A model generated the notes under the pieces. That model searched no databases and had not been told where the DNA came from. It saw nothing but the letters and a program-made list of their open reading frames with translations. From Oxytricha trifallax (taxonomy: Eukaryota; Ciliophora; Spirotrichea; Sporadotrichida; Oxytrichidae), in NCBI GenBank assembly GCA_000711775.1, contig ARYC01000392.1, positions 92,142 through 156,141 of the forward strand: a DNA stretch of 64,000 bases. The letters are read 5' to 3'. Positions within the stretch are counted from its first letter, which is position 1; each line of letters starts with the position of its first letter. Positions 59,670 to 64,000 of this stretch are shown here, in pieces. A program made the position numbers and the translations under genes.

Positions 59670-60487
59670 ATGTCAGAAAACGAGCAAGACGTATAGTCTC
59701 ATAAAGTCCTAATAAGTTGTAACTTCAACATTGAAACTTATGACATCGGATTAGCACTCAAGTGTGATTAAAAATATATAAATATATTTATAATATAGTG
59801 AGTGACAAATTCTTTGTTAGTAATATTAGACTATATTATCTTGCTAAATTAAGTAACTTTGAAAATAAATAAAATAAAAAAATGTTATATAAATTAATTA
59901 TCTTTTGAAAATTAAATAAATACGGACTAAAATATGAAATATTTTTATTTTATAACTTTCGAAGTTGACAAATTAATATTGCTAAAGTGTAATTATTATC
60001 GAAAATAGTGCAAATTAATATTTATACAAACATAAAAAAAGTAGAAATAATTTTAATTAACTAAATTAAAGTTTTTGGACTATATCGATATAAAAAAATT
60101 ATTAAATTAAGAGATAATCGTTATTACCATCCTCTTGTGAACTAAAAATATCGATTTTTAATGAAAATAAATTTAAGAAACTTAATTAAATTCAAGTAAC
60201 TTATTCCTGAGTTTAGATAAAGTAAAAATGTTTTTATAGTAAAAATCACATATAATTTTCAATTTCTCTATCGAATGAGGCTAATCTAATTAATCAAATC
60301 TTCACTAGCATTAATTATAATTAAATTGATACAAATTTCCAATTTAATGGCACTTTAACTTTATAAGATGGATCGTTCTACCCCTTTTCTTCCCAACATA
60401 GGCAGCCAATAATAATAATTTCACTTAAACTTAGAACTGTGGAATAAAATTATGATTCAATAATCAAAGGGGCCAATTCTTCTCTGA
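59670..60487 (+). CDS. Unrecognised small gene in two or more segments
   Basis: Start MSENEQDVQSHKVLISCNFN, then IETYDIGLALKCDQ. After ~450 bp of AT-rich DNA: NQIFTSINYNQ, then LYKMDRSTPFLPNIGSQQQQ and FHLNLELWNKIMIQQSKGPI with TGA at 60485-60487. Family unknown. Confidence 0.5.
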
Positions 60488-61399
60488 AATTATTAATCAG
60501 TTAAATTAAGCTTAGATCTATAAAATTGATATATTAACTTAGTTTTATTAAGAGAAATATCATTATATGACTCTTAAATATAGGGTTTAAATTATGTTAA
60601 ATTTATTTAATATGACTGTGTTTAAAATGAGTACCTCAATAAATTTATAAAGTATTAACTTAACCTAAAACTTAAATCTAAAAATATTCAAATACCTTAT
60701 GTTAATTTATAGCAACAACATAATATATAATACAAATTAAAATAGAAGTACATTTTAAATTAAATTTGAACTATGATTATTTTCACTCATATTATTATAT
60801 CACTTAGTTTTCTATATTTTTCAATGATTAAGAATCTTTTAAGGTTATTTGGTAATTCCTTGATTAACGAATCCATTATTACTTATTTTGCTCCCAAATA
60901 TTATTAACTCACTTCTAAAAATAACAAAATTAACCATATAGTTTTCTTCAAACTAAAAAATTATATTTTCCTTCAAAGTTTTTAATTAATGCATAAAAAT
61001 ATTGTCTAATTTACAAATATTATAACTTTTAGAGTAATTGGAATCATAAAATATTTTGGTGCGCATATGGTAAAATATTATAATTAAAATTAATAAATAC
61101 CGGTCTTCAAGCTGGGTGGGGAATAATTACTTATGATGGCATTTTTTTTAGCCGTATTAGAATTTTTAGTAAATATCTATTAAGCTTCACTGTTATTTAT
61201 CATGCTCTTATTTTATGATATATTTTATTCCATACTCATTTGACTTTTATATCTCATGTTATTGCTAATCATATTGCCAATTTAATTTCTTTAAAGTTGT
61301 GAATTCGTTTACTAAATGCTTGAACTACCAGAGTTCATATAATTATAATGCAATTATTAAAATTTGTCTTGTTATTAAGTAATCCTGTTTTAATATTGC
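60488..61399. other. AT-rich spacer
   Basis: Nothing recognised. Confidence 0.5.
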
Positions 61400-62400
61400 T
61401 AGCTAGTTGAGACTTATTAAGGTAAATATGAGACCCCTCCCAAAGGACTGCTCATTGACATTTATTTCATGTGATTTTATGTTTGGAGTGCATCCTACTA
61501 ATTTTTATAAGATTGATAAATATTGTCATGTTTCATTGGACTCTACTATCTATTCATTCTGTCGTTAATACTCATACTTGAGTTAGTCTTATTGAAAATA
61601 TTCTTAAGTGGAGTATTCAAAGTAGAGCTTAAAGGTTTTCCTTATTTTAGAAATTTATTTTTGCTTGGTTAGTTATTTATGAGCTATTTTGAAGACTTCT
61701 TAATCTCAGGAGATTTCTGATACCAATAACTTAACTAATAAGTGTCTTGCTAAGTGGGTCTTTCATGTGCGTTTGTGTTTTTGGACTAAGGTCTGTAAGA
61801 ATCGGCTTGAATTGAAGAATGAGGCAAAATTTGATGCTTTGATTGTATATTCTATGTATAAATTTAACTTGGTAAGTTATTTGAAATGCTACTATTTTAT
61901 GCAAATCCTATATTACTAATTGCTGTACTGCTTTACCTTTTCTTTTTAAATTATGATTTTAGGGTTTGCTTATATTTATTTATTTTAAGTGTAAAAATTA
62001 AACATTAAAATTACAAATTTGATAAAGATGTCACTTTCCCTAAATCTGCAGTTTAATTAAAAAAATGTTCCTTAAATTTATTAAATAAACTAGTTTTCAT
62101 TTTTCAAAGACAATAAATTAAGGAAAAGTAAAACCCTCTCAATTTTTAAAGTAATTTTCTAAGTTCATTTAAATTGTTAGATTTCTTAGTTAGAGTCTTA
62201 TACTTTTCGTTATCTAATTCAAATTACTAACTAGATTTAGCATCTTACGTTATTGGTTGCTAAATGAGTTTATTTGGGGTCGTCTTAAAAGGAGATTTGG
62301 TCACATGAAGAAAATTCTGAGGTTAATTTATCATAATAATTTAGTTAATTTTGGAGTTAGGTTAAGTTCTAGTAACCGAATGACTTATGAATTAGTAAGT
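61400..62400 (+). pseudogene. Decayed coding unit, possibly a transposase
   Basis: Plus-strand coding-like blocks in shifting frames with TGA interruptions: FGVHPTNFYKIDKYCHVSLD, VSLIENILKWSIQSRAQR, KCLAKWVFHVRLCFWTKVCK and WLLNEFIWGRLKRRFGHMKK. The T-H-T then IEN...KWSIQSRA pattern is faintly like the E-x-x-W-x-x-(I/L)-K-R region of IS1595/MULE-type transposases. No domain is certain. It adjoins the TBE end. Confidence 0.35.
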
Positions 62401-62495
62401 TAATCTTAAATATCCTAATAGAAGAGGTAATATTTTATGACCTATTTGCTTAACGTACAAACCAACCGAATCTGCTTTGGCATTCGATCTCTATT

Positions 62496-64000
62496 CAAAA
62501 CCCCAAAACCCCTTAATGAGGTTTATAAGTGCTTTGATTTGTAGGGAATTTGTTAGGGGTTGGGGTTATTAATAGGTTTTAATGTGAAATTTATAGTAAA
62601 TGTATTTAATTTAATCACTCAAAATGCACTTTTGGATCATGTGGGAAAGGTCTGAAGTTTAACTTACTTAACCACAACTCAATCTACTCTATTGATATGT
62701 CTGATCTTGAGTTCGGTTTTATTATTATTGACTCTGCCATTTGCTTCATTGATTGAGACACTCTTGTTTTGTCAATAAATTGCTTTATTCTTTGCCTTGC
62801 ATCCTTCTCGCACCTTGTAGAGTAGTAATCGTTGCGAGGCATATCGCACTCTATTATTATAGCTGCTAAACCCCACACATCCCACTATAAGTCTCCATCT
62901 CTCCAGTCTTCTCTTTCTGGATAATAACCTGAAGTTCCCATTACACTTCCAAGTCTTGATACTACCACTCTTAAGGCTCTGTTGAAATCAATAATTGTTA
63001 CTGTTACTGGTGAAAAAGTCAACATTATATTCTCAGGCTTGAGATCTCTGTGACAAAGCCTAACTTATGAAGCTCTTTGATACCTTGTATAGCTTAGGTT
63101 GATATTAATGCAAGCTATCTATGATTTCTTTGATCAGTTATAAATCTCTGAGTGTCATCTCAAAAAGTGGTAGTCTGAAAGCCACATGATCTTTGGCTAG
63201 GAGAACAGCATCTAGCTTTATTAAGTATTTGCACTCTTTAAACTTAGCCTGAGTGAGTACTTAATACTCATTAGTAAACTCCATTGAATATTTATCATCA
63301 CTAAGGAGATAGTTGAAAGGATATACCTTGTAAGCATACTGATGATCCTTAATAACTTTCTTGTAATAGGAGTCCTCCAAAATTAGGTAGCTTTAGAGAG
63401 AAGTATCTAAATCAATCTATGCTAGTACTGGAATTTTCTTGTATTATATCTTAATCATGATTTTAGTGACCTCTGATGCTAAGAGGTTGCGTGCAATCCT
63501 CACATACTCTGATTCGCTTGCTTGTTAAAGCTCAGCAGCTTAAAGAGGCTCCCTTGCTTTCTTTTGTTGAGCAACTTCAGTTGAGTGTCTTAATCTTCAA
63601 CTACTATCTCTTTCTTGTGGGCTTTTAAAATATGCTTCTTTAAGTCTCTTGTATGAGAGTACTGCTTATGGCACTCAAAGCAATCATACTTTCCATCAAC
63701 TTTGTCATGCTTTAAGTATACAGTAGGCTTAGCTTCCTTATGGACCTTCATATGTCTGTACCAGCTTGATTTATGACCAAAATCTCTCTCACATAGCTCA
63801 CAAAAATAGACTTCAGCTTCTTCAGTTTGTATAGGAATTTCATTAAGACCTTTCTCCCCCTCTCTGTCTCCCACACATTTGTTTGCCATTTATTTTCTGT
63901 TATTAATATCTTTTTTAATAACAGAGACCTCAAGTGATAGCTCTGGTAGTTCCTTATGAGAGTTCATCTCACAGCTATCACACTTTTTATTGACGCCAAA
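62496..64000 (-). mobile_element. Telomere-bearing element (TBE)-like transposon, one end
   Basis: Starts with CAAAACCCCAAAACCCC (62496-62512), the telomere-like terminus of TBE transposons, directly after ATT (62493-62495), which fits their 3-bp A-N-T target. A zinc-finger/kinase ORF follows on the minus strand, as in TBE elements. The other end and the remaining ORFs would lie beyond the window. Confidence 0.78.
62615..63889 (-). pseudogene. TBE-type zinc-finger/kinase ORF with frameshifts
   Basis: Start MANKCVGDREGEKGLNEIPI at 63889. Two C2H2 fingers (CELC...HMKVH; CFEC...HILKAH), then a kinase-like domain: CHRDLKPENIML, IIDFNRAL, DVWGLAAIIIECDMP; TGA at 62615-62617. Two single-base frame changes, near 63595 (after EIVVED) and near 63050 (LHKLGF to CHRDL), break the frame. 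With TAA/TAG as Gln no other breaks are needed. Either this copy is dead or the sequence has indel errors. Confidence 0.75.

Noticed and set aside
58100-62512. A 4.4-kb TBE bounded by G4T4 at 58100 and C4A4 at 62496
   Set aside because: The two tracts point the wrong way: a TBE has C4A4 at its left end and G4T4 at its right. The interval also holds gene-like segments, not TBE ORFs.
1-64000. tRNA genes, rRNA genes, CRISPR arrays, bacterial operons
   Set aside because: No cloverleaf with both boxes and an acceptor stem, no rRNA blocks, no regular repeat-spacer arrays; composition and code are those of a ciliate nucleus.

Overview
This window reads as germline (micronuclear) DNA of a spirotrich ciliate of the Oxytricha/Stylonychia/Tetmemena type. 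It is very AT-rich. TAA and TAG read as glutamine inside conserved domains (IQ motif, kinase, cathepsin, kinesin), and only TGA ends genes. Reading frames break repeatedly at short direct repeats (pointers). Deleting one repeat copy plus the DNA between (an internal eliminated sequence, IES) restores frame. In nine genes I could do this so that the total length is an exact multiple of three. A C4A4C4A4 tract next to a zinc-finger/kinase ORF at the right end fits a telomere-bearing element (TBE) transposon. I cannot name the species from sequence alone.

Layout. 1-10.2 kb: a Vti1-like SNARE start (minus), a MORN/IQ protein, a TIR element with a second TIR element nested in it, an alpha-kinase in seven segments, and a cathepsin X-like protease (minus). 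10.3-20.9 kb: a coiled-coil gene whose 7.6-kb IES, bounded by a 13-bp pointer, contains a complete second gene that looks like telomere protein RAP1 (BRCT, Myb-like, RCT). That gene carries its own 5.3-kb IES, filled with a decayed TBE-like transposon and a MITE. A 0.65-kb SINE-like element, whose 13-bp target duplication behaves as a pointer, sits in the outer gene. 20.9-29.6 kb (minus): a second cathepsin X-like gene, a large cysteine-rich multi-pass membrane protein that reads in frame into it, and a coiled-coil gene. 29.7-37.2 kb: a C2-domain protein, another MITE, a small membrane protein, a WD40 protein, an ARID/BAF250-type SWI/SNF subunit (minus) and a small secreted Cys-rich protein. 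37.8-46 kb: two tandem paralogous gene fragments and four coiled-coil genes. 46.5-52.7 kb: a kinesin and a long coiled-coil protein. 53.4-60.5 kb: several small unrecognised genes, one interrupted by a 1.2-kb near-perfect palindrome. 61.4-64 kb: a decayed coding unit and one end of a TBE-like transposon.

The genes do not form an operon or a pathway; in these ciliates each would become its own gene-sized macronuclear chromosome. What links the window is programmed DNA elimination. Germline-limited transposons (two TIR families, a SINE-like family, TBE-like elements, a fold-back element) lie inside IESs of cell-structure, signalling and chromatin genes. Conventional GT-AG introns, 25-60 nt, are present as well and must be kept apart from IESs.
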